Origin: Paracholeplasma manati
Lineage (GTDB): Bacteria > Bacillota_I > Bacilli_A > Acholeplasmatales > UBA5453
Direction of reading: 5' to 3'
DNA length: 64,000 bases
NCBI RefSeq assembly: GCF_025742995.1
Contig: NZ_JAOVQM010000003.1
Span: forward strand, 248,001-312,000
Positions 37,034 through 46,127 of this stretch are shown here, piece by piece. Positions within the stretch are counted from its first letter, which is position 1, and every line of letters begins with the position of its first letter. The translations under genes were made by a program, and so were the position numbers. Below the pieces are notes generated by a model that saw nothing but the letters and a program-made list of their open reading frames with translations, had not been told where the DNA came from and did no database searches.

Positions 37034-38041
37034 TTAATCTTTTTTCATGTCAATCATGTTTGATGTATGAAGTGCTTCATAGGATAATTTAATCGAATCT
37101 ATGATGGCTTGCTTAATATCGTCAGGTTCAACACCCAACAAATTGGAACCAAGGGATGGATCAATGAATTGGTTTGTACACTGCAATGAAGCAAACTTCA
37201 CCAAATTTAAACCACCTTCAACACCTGCACGTTTTCTTCTTTTGGTTTCGAAAAACATCGCGATTTTAAAGACCACTTTTGGGATAAGAATGATGGGTTT
37301 ATTCGGTGTACCCAGGGCTTCATGAACGATCACTAAGAATTCACGATTCGTCAAATTATAGTAACCAATTGGGTAGCATTTCGCCCCTTTATGTCTTGTT
37401 ATCGCGCCATAGATGGCTTGGGCAACCTGTGTGGTTGTTACCATGGTCGTACCTCCTTTTGGATAGTAGGTACGCTTTTTCATTTTAACGATGCGTTCTA
37501 CAATGATTGTCCAAACTGGTTTTCGACCTTTTTGTACACCGAAAATATAGGGCAGTTCTAACACCGCTACATGAAAAGAATCGTTGGCATGGGATAAAGC
37601 AATCCGCGCTTGTTCCACACGACTCTTAATATACGGGTGAGTTTTCGATAATTTCAATGATGGTCTGACCCGATCAAAATACGCAAAGTATGAGCCTAAG
37701 ATGACGACTTGAGTGATACCTGCTTGTTTAGCTAACTTCAGTAATCGATCTACCGGATCAATATTGTATTTTTTGAACATATCATAAATGGGTGGTTTCG
37801 ATTCAATTCGCTCATCAATACCCGCCGCGAATACAAATCCTTCACAACCACGCATGTATGACAGTAAGGTTTCATCCGTCATTTGTAAATAATTGCCCAA
37901 AATGATTTCTAACCCTGGGATATTAAAATCTGTAGGTAATGGTGGCAAAGCAATCGTGATAACTTGATGTGATTCTTGTATGAATTTGGATGCTGCAGCG
38001 CTGCCTAATAAACCAGTACCACCAATCATGAATATTTTCAA
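37034..38041 (-). CDS. NAD-dependent epimerase/dehydratase-like (extended SDR) protein
   Basis: The 335-residue protein starts with the Rossmann motif MIGGTGLLGSAAA and has the SDR pattern LGNYLQMTDE, VILGSYFAYFD and HPYIKSRVEQAR. The active-site YxxxK has Arg instead of Lys if Y-I-K-S-R is the site, so catalysis is uncertain. The start is TTG at 38039-38041 behind GAGGTGAT. The C-terminus (about 250-335) is helical. The substrate is unknown; sugar-nucleotide or steroid-like assignments would be guesses. Confidence 0.72.
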   Translation of the reverse strand: MKIFMIGGTGLLGSAAASKFIQESHQVITIALPPLPTDFNIPGLEIILGNYLQMTDETLLSYMRGCEGFVFAAGIDERIESKPPIYDMFKKYNIDPVDRLLKLAKQAGITQVVILGSYFAYFDRVRPSLKLSKTHPYIKSRVEQARIALSHANDSFHVAVLELPYIFGVQKGRKPVWTIIVERIVKMKKRTYYPKGGTTMVTTTQVAQAIYGAITRHKGAKCYPIGYYNLTNREFLVIVHEALGTPNKPIILIPKVVFKIAMFFETKRRKRAGVEGGLNLVKFASLQCTNQFIDPSLGSNLLGVEPDDIKQAIIDSIKLSYEALHTSNMIDMKKD

Positions 38042-38072
38042 GATATCACCTCACATGTTCACGACATGGTCG

Positions 38073-38113
38073 CTATTTTGAAACATTATAGTTCAAAATA
38101 GGTTGATATACAA
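38073..38113 (-). promoter_or_regulatory. Promoter of the SDR gene with a dyad around the -10
   Basis: On the minus strand, TTGTAT (38108-38113) and TATAAT (38085-38090) are 17 bases apart. The -10 lies in the loop of a perfect 10-base inverted repeat, CTATTTTGAA (38073-38082) / TTCAAAATAG (38092-38101). This is a classic place for a repressor operator. Confidence 0.65.
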
Positions 38114-38129
38114 TGCATATTGGTTATTT

Positions 38130-38345
38130 TTATAATACTTCAATGGTTTTAGCTGTGTAGCCTGCTTCACTGATGGCATTTTTTAGTACATCATTTTGAA
38201 CGTTTTCAGAAACTTCAATCACCGCATCATTTTGTTTTAGGTTTACTACCACTTGTGATACACCTTCTACTTCATTTAAAGCAGTGGTGACATGTTTAAC
38301 ACAATGCATGCAGTTCATGCCTTCAATTTGAATTCTCTTTTTCAT
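38130..38345 (-). CDS. copZ: Copper chaperone CopZ
   Basis: The product is a 71-residue heavy-metal-associated domain with the Cu(I) site GMNCMHCVKHV (Cys12 and Cys15). It passes copper to the exporter CopA. It overlaps the copA stop as ATGA and is last in csoR-copA-copZ. Confidence 0.92.
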   Translation of the reverse strand: MKKRIQIEGMNCMHCVKHVTTALNEVEGVSQVVVNLKQNDAVIEVSENVQNDVLKNAISEAGYTAKTIEVL

Positions 38346-40795
38346 GATTTGACCTCCTTTCTTTGAGGTTTAAATCGTTTTAGTCTAAGTGCATTCATGA
38401 CCACACTGACACTGGAGAAACTCATCGCAGCACCAGCAAGCATTGGGTCTAATAAGGGTCCGCCAAATAGGTATAACACACCCATCGCTACAGGAATCCC
38501 TAACGTATTATAAAAGAATGCCCAGAATAAATTTTCTTTGATATTTATAATGGTCTTTTTGGACAACTCAATGGCCGTTGACACATCTCTTAAATCGTTA
38601 CGCATTAACACAATATCGGCGGATTCTATCGCCACATCGGTACCATTACCAATAGCGATACCAACATCTGCTAAAGCAAGAGCTGGTGCATCATTGATAC
38701 CGTCACCGACCATCGCAACCTTAAAGCCTTGATCTTTGAGTTTACCAACTTCTTTGGATTTATCCTCAGGCAATACTTCGGCGATCACCTGTGTAATCCC
38801 TACTTCTTGAGCGATGGCTTTCGCGGTGATTTGGTGATCACCCGTCATCATATAGACTTGAATGCCTTTGTTACGCAATAATTCAATGGCTTCTTTGGAA
38901 GTCGGTTTAATGGCATCTGCAATCGCAATCAATCCAGCCACAGTTTGATCGATGACCACATAGATCAATGTGTTGCCAGCTTCCGACAATTCATTCGCTA
39001 GCTTTTGGAGTTGACCAATCTTCACTTTCAACTGGTTGACGAATTTCACATTTCCAATATAGATTTGTTTGCCATCTATGCTGCCTTCAACCCCAAAGCC
39101 AGGGTGATTTAAGAAGTGTTCAACCGCCTTTAACTTGTAATTTTTCGATTTCGCCATCGAAACGATGGCTTCTCCTAGCGGATGTTCGCTATTGACTTCT
39201 AAGCTCGCTGAAAGTTGTAATAATTGTTCTTCACTATAGGTACTTGTCGCAATGATTTTTTTAACTTGTGGTACCCCTTGGGTAATCGTTCCAGTCTTAT
39301 CTAAAACAACCACATCGATTTCATGGGCTTTTTCCAACGCTTCACCACTTTTGATAAGAATCCCATGGCTTGCACCTTTACCTGTACCTACCATGATGGC
39401 GGTTGGGGTTGCTAGACCAAGTGCACATGGGCAGGCAATGACCAATACTGCAATCATATTGAGAAAACTGAAATCAAATGACTTACCCATAATTAACCAA
39501 AACACAAATGTCAATGCAGCTAAAATCATCACAATCGGTACAAATATACCAGATATTTTATCTGCTAGTTTCGCAATCGGTGCTTTAGAAGACTGTGCAT
39601 CTTCTACCAGTTTAATGATTTGAGCTAAAGTGGAGTCTTTGCCTACCTTGGTTGCTTTAATCGTTAATGCCCCGTTTTTATTGATGGATGCGCCAATGAC
39701 GGCGTCACCAGGTTTCTTTTCAACAGGTATCGATTCACCTGTAATCATCGATTCATCGATGCTGGTTAGCCCCGAAACAATGATGCCATCGACTGGCACA
39801 CGTTCGCCTGGTTTAACCAAAATCACATCGTCTTTGATGACATCTTCAACTGGTATGACATGTTCCTCATTTTGAATCAGAACCGTCGCAGTTTTAGGTG
39901 ATAAATCCACCAATTTTTTGATTGCTTCTGACGTTTTTCCTTTAGAAATGGTTTCAAAATATTTTCCTAAGATGATGAGTGTAATGATGACAGCGGCCGT
40001 TTCAAAATAAAGCGGTGTGGTATGAACCCGTTCAGTGAGAATCAAAAACGTGCCATAAATACCTTGGATAAATGCCGCACCAGTCCCCAAAGCAACCAAC
40101 GTGTCCATATTCGGATTTTTATGTAATAATGTTTTGAATCCAATGAAATAGAATTGATAACCAATGATGATGACAGGTAAGGTTAACAAAAATTGGGTGA
40201 TGGCGAAATTTTTAGATGCCATATGAGGATCAAGCCAACCAGGTAGTGGCAATCCTACCATGTGTCCCATGGCGATGTATAATAATGGCAAGGTAAATAG
40301 CACTGAGAAAATAAACTTTAACAACATCACTTTACTTGCGCGGTCTTTACTCTTTTGATGTTCATCCATGGTTTTTTCAGTTTTTAATTGATAACCTGCA
40401 ATCATGATTTTACGTTTTAATTGATCGACATCGAACGCGTTAGGATCGACAGAGATTTTGAGCTTTTCTGTCGTTAAATTGACTTCTGCAGCAATGACAC
40501 CTGGGGTTTTCTTGGCTGTTTTCTCAACCGCATTCACACAGGCAGCACAGGTCATACCTTCGACTGAAAACTGTTTTGTTTCGGTCATTAAAACCGCTTT
40601 GTATCCAGCTTTTTTAACTGAATCCTCAATGGTGTCGATATTGGCTTTTTCGGGGTCGAATTCGACTTCCATTTTATTGGTGATGAGGTTTACTGTGACT
40701 TTGCCCACACCATCTACTTTGGTGGTAGCCTTTTCGACACTACGGACACAGGCAGCACAAGTCATCCCTTCAATGAGAAATGTTTTTTTATCCAT
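38342..40795 (-). CDS. copA: Copper-exporting P1B-type ATPase
   Basis: CopA pumps Cu(I) out of the cell. The 817 residues hold two N-terminal metal-binding domains (GMTCAAC at about 9-15 and 79-85), eight expected helices, the transmembrane CPC motif (IACPCALGLATP), the phosphorylation site DKTGTITQG, SEHPLG in the nucleotide domain and GDGINDAPAL. It follows csoR by one base and is under CsoR control. Confidence 0.95.
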   Translation of the reverse strand: MDKKTFLIEGMTCAACVRSVEKATTKVDGVGKVTVNLITNKMEVEFDPEKANIDTIEDSVKKAGYKAVLMTETKQFSVEGMTCAACVNAVEKTAKKTPGVIAAEVNLTTEKLKISVDPNAFDVDQLKRKIMIAGYQLKTEKTMDEHQKSKDRASKVMLLKFIFSVLFTLPLLYIAMGHMVGLPLPGWLDPHMASKNFAITQFLLTLPVIIIGYQFYFIGFKTLLHKNPNMDTLVALGTGAAFIQGIYGTFLILTERVHTTPLYFETAAVIITLIILGKYFETISKGKTSEAIKKLVDLSPKTATVLIQNEEHVIPVEDVIKDDVILVKPGERVPVDGIIVSGLTSIDESMITGESIPVEKKPGDAVIGASINKNGALTIKATKVGKDSTLAQIIKLVEDAQSSKAPIAKLADKISGIFVPIVMILAALTFVFWLIMGKSFDFSFLNMIAVLVIACPCALGLATPTAIMVGTGKGASHGILIKSGEALEKAHEIDVVVLDKTGTITQGVPQVKKIIATSTYSEEQLLQLSASLEVNSEHPLGEAIVSMAKSKNYKLKAVEHFLNHPGFGVEGSIDGKQIYIGNVKFVNQLKVKIGQLQKLANELSEAGNTLIYVVIDQTVAGLIAIADAIKPTSKEAIELLRNKGIQVYMMTGDHQITAKAIAQEVGITQVIAEVLPEDKSKEVGKLKDQGFKVAMVGDGINDAPALALADVGIAIGNGTDVAIESADIVLMRNDLRDVSTAIELSKKTIINIKENLFWAFFYNTLGIPVAMGVLYLFGGPLLDPMLAGAAMSFSSVSVVMNALRLKRFKPQRKEVKS

Positions 40796-40796
40796 G

Positions 40797-41051
40797 TTAC
40801 ATCATCCTTTCAATCAGTTGTTCAATCTCTTTGATTTTGGCTTCAGCATCCTGATTATGAATGGATTCTATCACACAGTGGTTTAAATGCTCTGAAAGTA
40901 TTTGCTTGTTTGCACGTTTGATCAAAGCGATGGTTGCCATCAATTGATTGGAAATATCGACACAGTAACGCTCTTCATCGAGCATTTTTAGTGCAGCTTC
41001 GAGTTGACCTTTCGCATTTTTTAATGTTTGTTGTGCAGTTTGATGTTTCAT
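40797..41051 (-). CDS. csoR: Copper-sensing repressor CsoR
   Basis: This 84-residue all-helical DUF156-family repressor has the Cu(I) ligand set Cys30, His55 and Cys59 (YCVDISNQ and HLNHCVIES). Apo-CsoR binds GC-rich dyads and releases on copper binding. The matching operator lies directly upstream at its own promoter, so the csoR-copA-copZ operon is autoregulated. Confidence 0.93.
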   Translation of the reverse strand: MKHQTAQQTLKNAKGQLEAALKMLDEERYCVDISNQLMATIALIKRANKQILSEHLNHCVIESIHNQDAEAKIKEIEQLIERMM

Positions 41052-41061
41052 ATTTACCTCC

Positions 41062-41121
41062 TACACCCCCCCGGTGGGGGTATCACACTTTCATTATAGT
41101 ATATACATCCCTTAAAAGCAA
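41062..41121 (-). promoter_or_regulatory. csoR-copA-copZ promoter with CsoR operator
   Basis: The minus strand has TTGCTT (41116-41121), 17 bases, TATAAT (41093-41098). A G/C dyad TACCCCCACC...GGTGTA-like (41064-41082, with C7 and G5 runs) covers the start region. It resembles the known CsoR site (ATACCCCCTGGGGGTAT type). Confidence 0.8.
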
Positions 41122-41123
41122 AG

Positions 41124-41168
41124 AAAAAAGACGCCCTTATTTAGAATCATCTATCTTTAAGAGCGTCT
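41124..41168 (-). terminator. Terminator of the relQ/ene-reductase unit
   Basis: AGACGCCCTTA (41129-41139) pairs with TAAGAGCGTCT (41158-41168), with one G-T pair in RNA; the minus strand then runs into T. It abuts the csoR -35 box. Confidence 0.8.
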
Positions 41169-41175
41169 ATCCATA

Positions 41176-42192
41176 TTATTTTTTAGCGCGAATATATTGT
41201 TCTGGCCAAACCAGGTCATAACGCATACGTTGGGCAAATCGGAGTGGAAAATAAGGGTCTTTAAGTGCCAATCTGCCGAAGAAAATTAAATCTGCTTCAT
41301 CCGATTCTAAAACACCATTGGCCATGACGGGGTCTTCAATCAAACCACCAGCGACGACCATCAGATGGGTTTCTTTTCGAATTTTTTTCGCAAACATCAA
41401 CTGATACCCAGGATAATCATCAATCGGTACCTTTACCAAACCACCTGAGGATACATGGACAATATCCACATAGCCATGAGGTAGACCATTCATGATTTCT
41501 GCCCACTGTTGTGGGTGTAACCCTTCCTTAACATAGTCTTCTGCAGAAATGCGGAGGGATAACGGTAAATCCATCGGCCATTCAGAGCGAACGGCTTCGA
41601 TGACTTCATACAAAAACCGATTTCGATTGTTTTGGGTACCACCATATTGGTCTGTTCTTGTATTGGTCAGGGGTGAGGTAAATTCATGGATCAAATACCC
41701 ATGTGCCGCGTGTATTTCTATACAATCGAAGTTCGCTTCCTTGGCCCTTCTAGCTGCTTGTTTATAGAGTTCAATCAAGGTTTTGATTTCATCGACAGTG
41801 AGCGCATTTGGCGTCGGATAGCCTTCAAATGCGATGGCACTAGGGGCTTTAGGGGTAACGGCTGCTCGTGATTTTCTACCTGCATGGGCAATTTGCAAAC
41901 ATGCTTTCGCATCATTGGCGTGGATTTGTTTGGTAATCCATTTCAATCCTTTGACATGTTCATCGTCCCAAACACCCAAATCATTGGTCGTGATTCTACC
42001 ATCGGGTTCAATGGCAGTGGCCTCTACAATGATGAAACCAACTTGTCCTATCGCTCTCGATGCATAATGGATGACGTGGAAATCTGTAGCCATGCCTTGT
42101 TCGGTGGCACTATACATACACATTGGAGGCATCACGATGCGGTTTTTTAGTTGCATATTTTTAATGGTTATTGGCGTAAATAAGTGAGTCAT
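41176..42192 (-). CDS. NADH:flavin oxidoreductase, YqjM-type ene-reductase
   Basis: This FMN enzyme of the Old Yellow Enzyme class reduces activated C=C bonds. In 338 residues it shows NRIVMPPMCMYSA (flavin site with the YqjM-type Cys), LQIAHAGRKS, the HAAHGYLIHEFTSPLTN His-His-containing motif and the FFGRLALKDPYFP phosphate loop. It follows relQ by 2 bases. The natural substrate is unknown; quinone or enone detoxification is typical of the subgroup. Confidence 0.88.
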   Translation of the reverse strand: MTHLFTPITIKNMQLKNRIVMPPMCMYSATEQGMATDFHVIHYASRAIGQVGFIIVEATAIEPDGRITTNDLGVWDDEHVKGLKWITKQIHANDAKACLQIAHAGRKSRAAVTPKAPSAIAFEGYPTPNALTVDEIKTLIELYKQAARRAKEANFDCIEIHAAHGYLIHEFTSPLTNTRTDQYGGTQNNRNRFLYEVIEAVRSEWPMDLPLSLRISAEDYVKEGLHPQQWAEIMNGLPHGYVDIVHVSSGGLVKVPIDDYPGYQLMFAKKIRKETHLMVVAGGLIEDPVMANGVLESDEADLIFFGRLALKDPYFPLRFAQRMRYDLVWPEQYIRAKK

Positions 42193-42194
42193 GA

Positions 42195-42884
42195 TTAGTC
42201 GCCTCTTTCCGCTGATTTGAAGACATTATCGAGTTCATTTTTGATTTTTTGCATACGCAGATCGGTACTTGAAATGATATCTGCGCATTCTTTGAGTTCA
42301 TTTTTAAGGGCTACGGGGACTTGAACATTGTTCTTATATTTCATGTCATGTTCTAAACTCGCCCAAAAGTCCATCGCGATGGTGCGAATTTGTACTTCAA
42401 CACGCAATCGACGTTTCGAATCGCTAAAATACACAGGTATTTCGATGGTCAGATGTAAACTACGGTAGCCATTTTCTTTGGGTTTTTTAATGTAGTCCTT
42501 GATTTGGATTAAGGTCACATCATCTTGAGACACGAACATATTGGCAATTTCATAAATATCATCCAAATAGGTACAAACGATTCTAACCCCAGCGATGTCA
42601 TTGATGTGTTTGAGGTTATCCAATGTACGCTCAAGCCCATATCTTGACAATTTGTCTAAAATGCTTTGGTTTTTCTTTAAGCGTACTTTAATAAACTCAA
42701 TCGGATTGCGTCTATAACGCACATTGAGCTCATCGTTCAGTATCTCAAATTTGGTTTGGACTTCACGCATGGCTGCGTAATAAGCCATCATTAAACGTTG
42801 GTATTCCGCCTGTTGATGAATGAATTCAATCGGTGTTTGAAGTGTTGATTCGGTCAAGAGGTTCTTTTCAAATTCAATAGACAC
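42195..42884 (-). CDS. relQ: Small alarmone synthetase, RelQ-like
   Basis: It transfers pyrophosphate from ATP to GDP or GTP to make (p)ppGpp. The 229-residue protein is synthetase-only: no hydrolase or TGS/ACT domains. Conserved segments are NDIAGVRIVCTYLDDIY, IKKPKENGYRSLHL and VEVQIRTIAMDFWASLEHDM. This is the YjbM/RelQ layout. It is the first gene of a two-gene unit with the ene-reductase. Confidence 0.88.
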   Translation of the reverse strand: MSIEFEKNLLTESTLQTPIEFIHQQAEYQRLMMAYYAAMREVQTKFEILNDELNVRYRRNPIEFIKVRLKKNQSILDKLSRYGLERTLDNLKHINDIAGVRIVCTYLDDIYEIANMFVSQDDVTLIQIKDYIKKPKENGYRSLHLTIEIPVYFSDSKRRLRVEVQIRTIAMDFWASLEHDMKYKNNVQVPVALKNELKECADIISSTDLRMQKIKNELDNVFKSAERGD

Positions 42885-43004
42885 ATTGAAATCCTCACTT
42901 TCGTCTACCTTTATTATATCAATAATAAGGGTGTAAATCGAGATGTATCCTTGAATATCTGAATGTTACACCTCATTTTTGATGATTAATTGAAAATTAA
43001 TCAT

Positions 43005-43040
43005 AAAAAAAATACAAAATGGAAACCATCTTGTATTTTG
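43005..43040 (-). terminator. Terminator of the thiolase/LIV/CoA-transferase operon
   Basis: AAATACAAAATGG (43010-43022) pairs with CCATCTTGTATTT (43026-43038) with one mismatch, followed on the minus strand by a long T run. Confidence 0.75.
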
Positions 43041-43045
43041 ATTGA

Positions 43046-43924
43046 TTACTGAATAAACTTGAGAATTTCTTGAGCCAATTGATCCGGTTGATCGACCAGT
43101 GGTGAATGACCACACGGTTCCAATTTAACATATTTCGCATTTGGTAGTGCTTTTAAGTTATCTAAAACCATGTATTCAGGAACTGTTTTGTCTAAATTGC
43201 CCCAAAACATCAATGTATCTGCCTTAATTTGTTTGATAGAACCATCCCCTTTGGTATATAAATTTGGGGTGTCGCTCATATTTAAGCAGGCTAATGCATA
43301 ATCTGCATCCACCAAACAACGTTGTTTCAGGGTTTCCTTGATATACAATTGATTGGCTTCAGGGGTTGGTTTCTGATGGGTGTAAATCGTTAAATCATAA
43401 ATATACGACATGAAGAATGCATTTTCAGTAGCGATGGCTTCAAGTATTGGTTTCACTTGAAGTGGATCGGTAGCGAGCTCATCTTTGGATTTATAACCCT
43501 CTGTCAAAATCGGCGCATTGTTTTGATCTTTTTTGAAGATTGGGTATCCTTTATGGGTTGTAGAATTAATTAAAATCAACTTAGCAGTGGATTTTGGATA
43601 ACGACTCGCAAATTCCATCGCGACACCGCCACCTAAAGACCAACCAACAATGGTTGCTTTATCGATTTTGAGTTCTGACATAAATAACTGAACGTCTGTT
43701 GCGAGATTCGCAAGTGAATCAAAACGTTGTAAATATGAGGAATCACCAAAACCTCTTAAATCCAATGCAATCACACGGATGTTTTCCGGTAATCGTTCTA
43801 TGAGCGGTAAATAATATACCGATGACGATAGATTGCCATGAATTAAAATCATGACTGGACCTTGACCTTTTTCAAGATAAGCATAGGTTTCCCCGTTTTT
43901 AAGCTGTACAAACTTCTTTTGCAT
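43046..43924 (-). CDS. Alpha/beta hydrolase
   Basis: The 292-residue hydrolase has the oxyanion region ILIHGNLSSS near 27-36, LDLRGFGDSSYLQ, the nucleophile elbow VGWSLGGG (Ser about 95), the acid in MFWGNLDKTVPE and His in EPCGHSPLVDQ. It belongs to the Abhydrolase_1 group with carboxylesterases and enol-lactonases. It is the last gene of the thiolase/LIV operon, with AGGAGG before the ATG. An ester, lactone or hydroxyalkanoate-oligomer substrate would fit the operon; this is inference. Confidence 0.82.
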   Translation of the reverse strand: MQKKFVQLKNGETYAYLEKGQGPVMILIHGNLSSSVYYLPLIERLPENIRVIALDLRGFGDSSYLQRFDSLANLATDVQLFMSELKIDKATIVGWSLGGGVAMEFASRYPKSTAKLILINSTTHKGYPIFKKDQNNAPILTEGYKSKDELATDPLQVKPILEAIATENAFFMSYIYDLTIYTHQKPTPEANQLYIKETLKQRCLVDADYALACLNMSDTPNLYTKGDGSIKQIKADTLMFWGNLDKTVPEYMVLDNLKALPNAKYVKLEPCGHSPLVDQPDQLAQEILKFIQ

Positions 43925-43933
43925 GATGCCCTC

Positions 43934-44755
43934 CTATATGGTATATTTGGTATCTTTTGCGTTGATAAACCCTAAACATAGGGTTGAAAATAACAACGGT
44001 TTTTCATACATGGACGCGTGTCCTGCCCCAGGGATTTTAACCCAATGGCTATTTTTAATCGCTTTCGCAACATACGATTGATTATCGACCGGGGTCAAAT
44101 AGTCTTCTTCAGCGGATACGATCAAGGTTTCTGCTTCAATCGTAGAAATGGTATTTCTGACATCGTAAGATTCACTCGATTGGGTCAAGCGTTCCATTTG
44201 GTCTAAGAATAAGGCATTTGAAAAGACTGGCACCAATACTTTTCGGCGATTTTGCATCCAATCTTGATTGGTTTCGTAAAATAATGGCGAATATATGACT
44301 GGAATGGCTGTATTATAATAGGCTTCACCATCGCGGGTTTTACCAGCGGCCATCCACGCCCTACCGATATCCTTTAACCAAGGGTTGGTATAAGCTGCGG
44401 TATTGAATAGCACCAAGCGGTCTACCTTAGATTTGTGTTGAATCGCGAATTGAATCGCGATTTCACCCCCATACGAAATGCCTACAATGGAGGCTTGTTC
44501 TAGTTTCAAATGGTCGAATAAGGATTTTAACAAGTCTACCTGAATTTGATGTGTGTATGTAGCGCCTAACAGTTTATCGGTTTGACCTTGGTCAAAAAAA
44601 TCTACTCTAATCAAGCGATTATTCGCTTTAAATGTATCGACAAAGGGTGCCCAACTTCTGGTGGACATCATGATGCCATTCAATAATACAATTGGTTTCC
44701 CGCTGCCTTCATCCTCATAAAAGACTTTTTTTTCATTAATCCAAAAATGACTCAT
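43934..44755 (-). CDS. Alpha/beta hydrolase (second copy in operon)
   Basis: The start is ATG at 44753-44755 (MSHFWINEKK), 20 bases before the CoA-transferase stop; the frame is open further but within the CoA-transferase. The 273-residue protein has VLLNGIMMSTRSW, the nucleophile elbow VGISYGGEIA, an acid in VSAEEDYLTPVD and His in PGAGHASMYEKP. It is distinct from the next hydrolase. Overlap implies translational coupling to the CoA-transferase. Confidence 0.8.
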   Translation of the reverse strand: MSHFWINEKKVFYEDEGSGKPIVLLNGIMMSTRSWAPFVDTFKANNRLIRVDFFDQGQTDKLLGATYTHQIQVDLLKSLFDHLKLEQASIVGISYGGEIAIQFAIQHKSKVDRLVLFNTAAYTNPWLKDIGRAWMAAGKTRDGEAYYNTAIPVIYSPLFYETNQDWMQNRRKVLVPVFSNALFLDQMERLTQSSESYDVRNTISTIEAETLIVSAEEDYLTPVDNQSYVAKAIKNSHWVKIPGAGHASMYEKPLLFSTLCLGFINAKDTKYTI

Positions 44756-46058
44756 GGAGGTATCCTGCTTTAATGGCTTCTTGGGTGAGTTGTGCTCTAA
44801 ATTTAGGGTGTGCAATGGAAATGAGGAGTTGACATCTTTCACGAATATTGGTACCTCTAAGACTGACTAAACCGTATTCTGTGACGACAAAGTCGACATC
44901 ATTACGTGATAAGGACACAGCGGCACCAGGCTTTAACATCGAAACAATCTTAGAAACTTCTTCTTTTTCACCAGTCACTGGATTTTTAACCATCGCTGTT
45001 GAATATAAGGCGATAAAGCTACGACCACCTTTGGCGTTTTGTGCACCAACGGCCGTATCGCTTTGTCCACCAGTACCGGAGAATTGTTGGGTACCAATGG
45101 ATTCTGAACAACATTGTCCAGTTAAATCAATTTCGATGGTGGAATTGATCGAAACTTGGTTATCGTTTAACCCGATGATGGCTGGGTCATTAACGTATTT
45201 ACCGTTTAAAATCCAACAAGATGGGTTGTCATGAACGAAATCATACAGTTCTTGTGTACCCATCGCGAAACAAGCGATGTGTTTACCGCGATGTAAGGTT
45301 TTCTTTTTACCTGTGATGACACCAGCTTTGATTAAATTCATCATTTCATTGGTGAACATCTCCGTATGAATACCTAAATCTTTTTTGCCATAAAGCGATT
45401 TCGCAACCGCGTTAGGCATCCCACCAATACCGAGTTGAATGGTGTCACCATCGTTGATTTTGTCCGCGATCAAACGGCCAATGATCATATCTTTTTCCGA
45501 TGGTTCAATGTCAGGTATGGTTGGGACTGGGTAATCAGCTTTGACCATATAATCGATTTCGCTGATGTGCACTTCTAGATCACCTATGGTTCTCGGGAAG
45601 TTTGGATTTACTTCAAAAATGACAATCTCAGCGGCCTCGACCATTTGTTTTTCATAAACATTGGATGTCGATAATGAGATATATCCATGTTCATCTGGCA
45701 TACTGGCTGCTGAAACAAACATGCGTGGTTTTTTATAAAATAAACGTTTATATCCGGCTAAGTGAAGATGGTTTGGAATAAACGAGATATTGCCATGGGG
45801 ATGTACTTTTCTTAAAACATTGGTATAAAACCAACCATCAAGGTTGAATTTGTTGCGGTATTGTTCTTCAATGAAGAAATCCGCATTCACAATTGGTAAG
45901 CAATTGGTGACGGTGACTTTTTCGACACGATCGGCACAGAGGTGTAAGTTCGCCATAAAGAGTTGTGGCTCATTGGCCGCCATCCCTACAACGATTTCAT
46001 CTTTGGGTCCTACTAAATCAATCATTTCTTTTACAGTAATGTATCTGGCTTGTTTCAT
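44736..46058 (-). CDS. Acetyl-CoA hydrolase/transferase-family CoA-transferase
   Basis: This 440-residue enzyme moves CoA between acids. The probable catalytic Glu233 is in LGIHTEMFTNEM. The C-terminal GTGGQSDTAVGAQNAKGG and VTEYGLVSLRGTNIRER segments are those of the butyryl-CoA:acetate and 4-hydroxybutyrate CoA-transferase group. In this operon it could activate an imported short acid using acetyl-CoA as donor. The substrate is not proven. A strong hairpin (46088-46110) lies just upstream. Confidence 0.85.
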   Translation of the reverse strand: MKQARYITVKEMIDLVGPKDEIVVGMAANEPQLFMANLHLCADRVEKVTVTNCLPIVNADFFIEEQYRNKFNLDGWFYTNVLRKVHPHGNISFIPNHLHLAGYKRLFYKKPRMFVSAASMPDEHGYISLSTSNVYEKQMVEAAEIVIFEVNPNFPRTIGDLEVHISEIDYMVKADYPVPTIPDIEPSEKDMIIGRLIADKINDGDTIQLGIGGMPNAVAKSLYGKKDLGIHTEMFTNEMMNLIKAGVITGKKKTLHRGKHIACFAMGTQELYDFVHDNPSCWILNGKYVNDPAIIGLNDNQVSINSTIEIDLTGQCCSESIGTQQFSGTGGQSDTAVGAQNAKGGRSFIALYSTAMVKNPVTGEKEEVSKIVSMLKPGAAVSLSRNDVDFVVTEYGLVSLRGTNIRERCQLLISIAHPKFRAQLTQEAIKAGYLHESFLD

Positions 46059-46087
46059 AAGTGACCTCTCTTTAAATAGAGGGCGAT

Positions 46088-46110
46088 AGAGGGAGCGAGA
46101 TGCTCCCTCT
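46088..46110 (-). terminator. Intra-operon hairpin between binding protein and CoA-transferase
   Basis: AGAGGGAGC (46088-46096) and GCTCCCTCT (46102-46110) form a perfect 9-bp GC-rich stem with no T run. It may attenuate transcription or protect the mRNA of the binding protein, which is needed in excess. Confidence 0.6.
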
Positions 46111-46127
46111 GCCCTACAAGGAATGAA

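Noticed and set aside
42981-43003. Perfect repeat TGATTAATT-GAA-AATTAATCA near 42980
   Set aside because: AT-only and lacking a T tail in either useful direction; the neighbouring hairpin at 43010-43038 explains termination.
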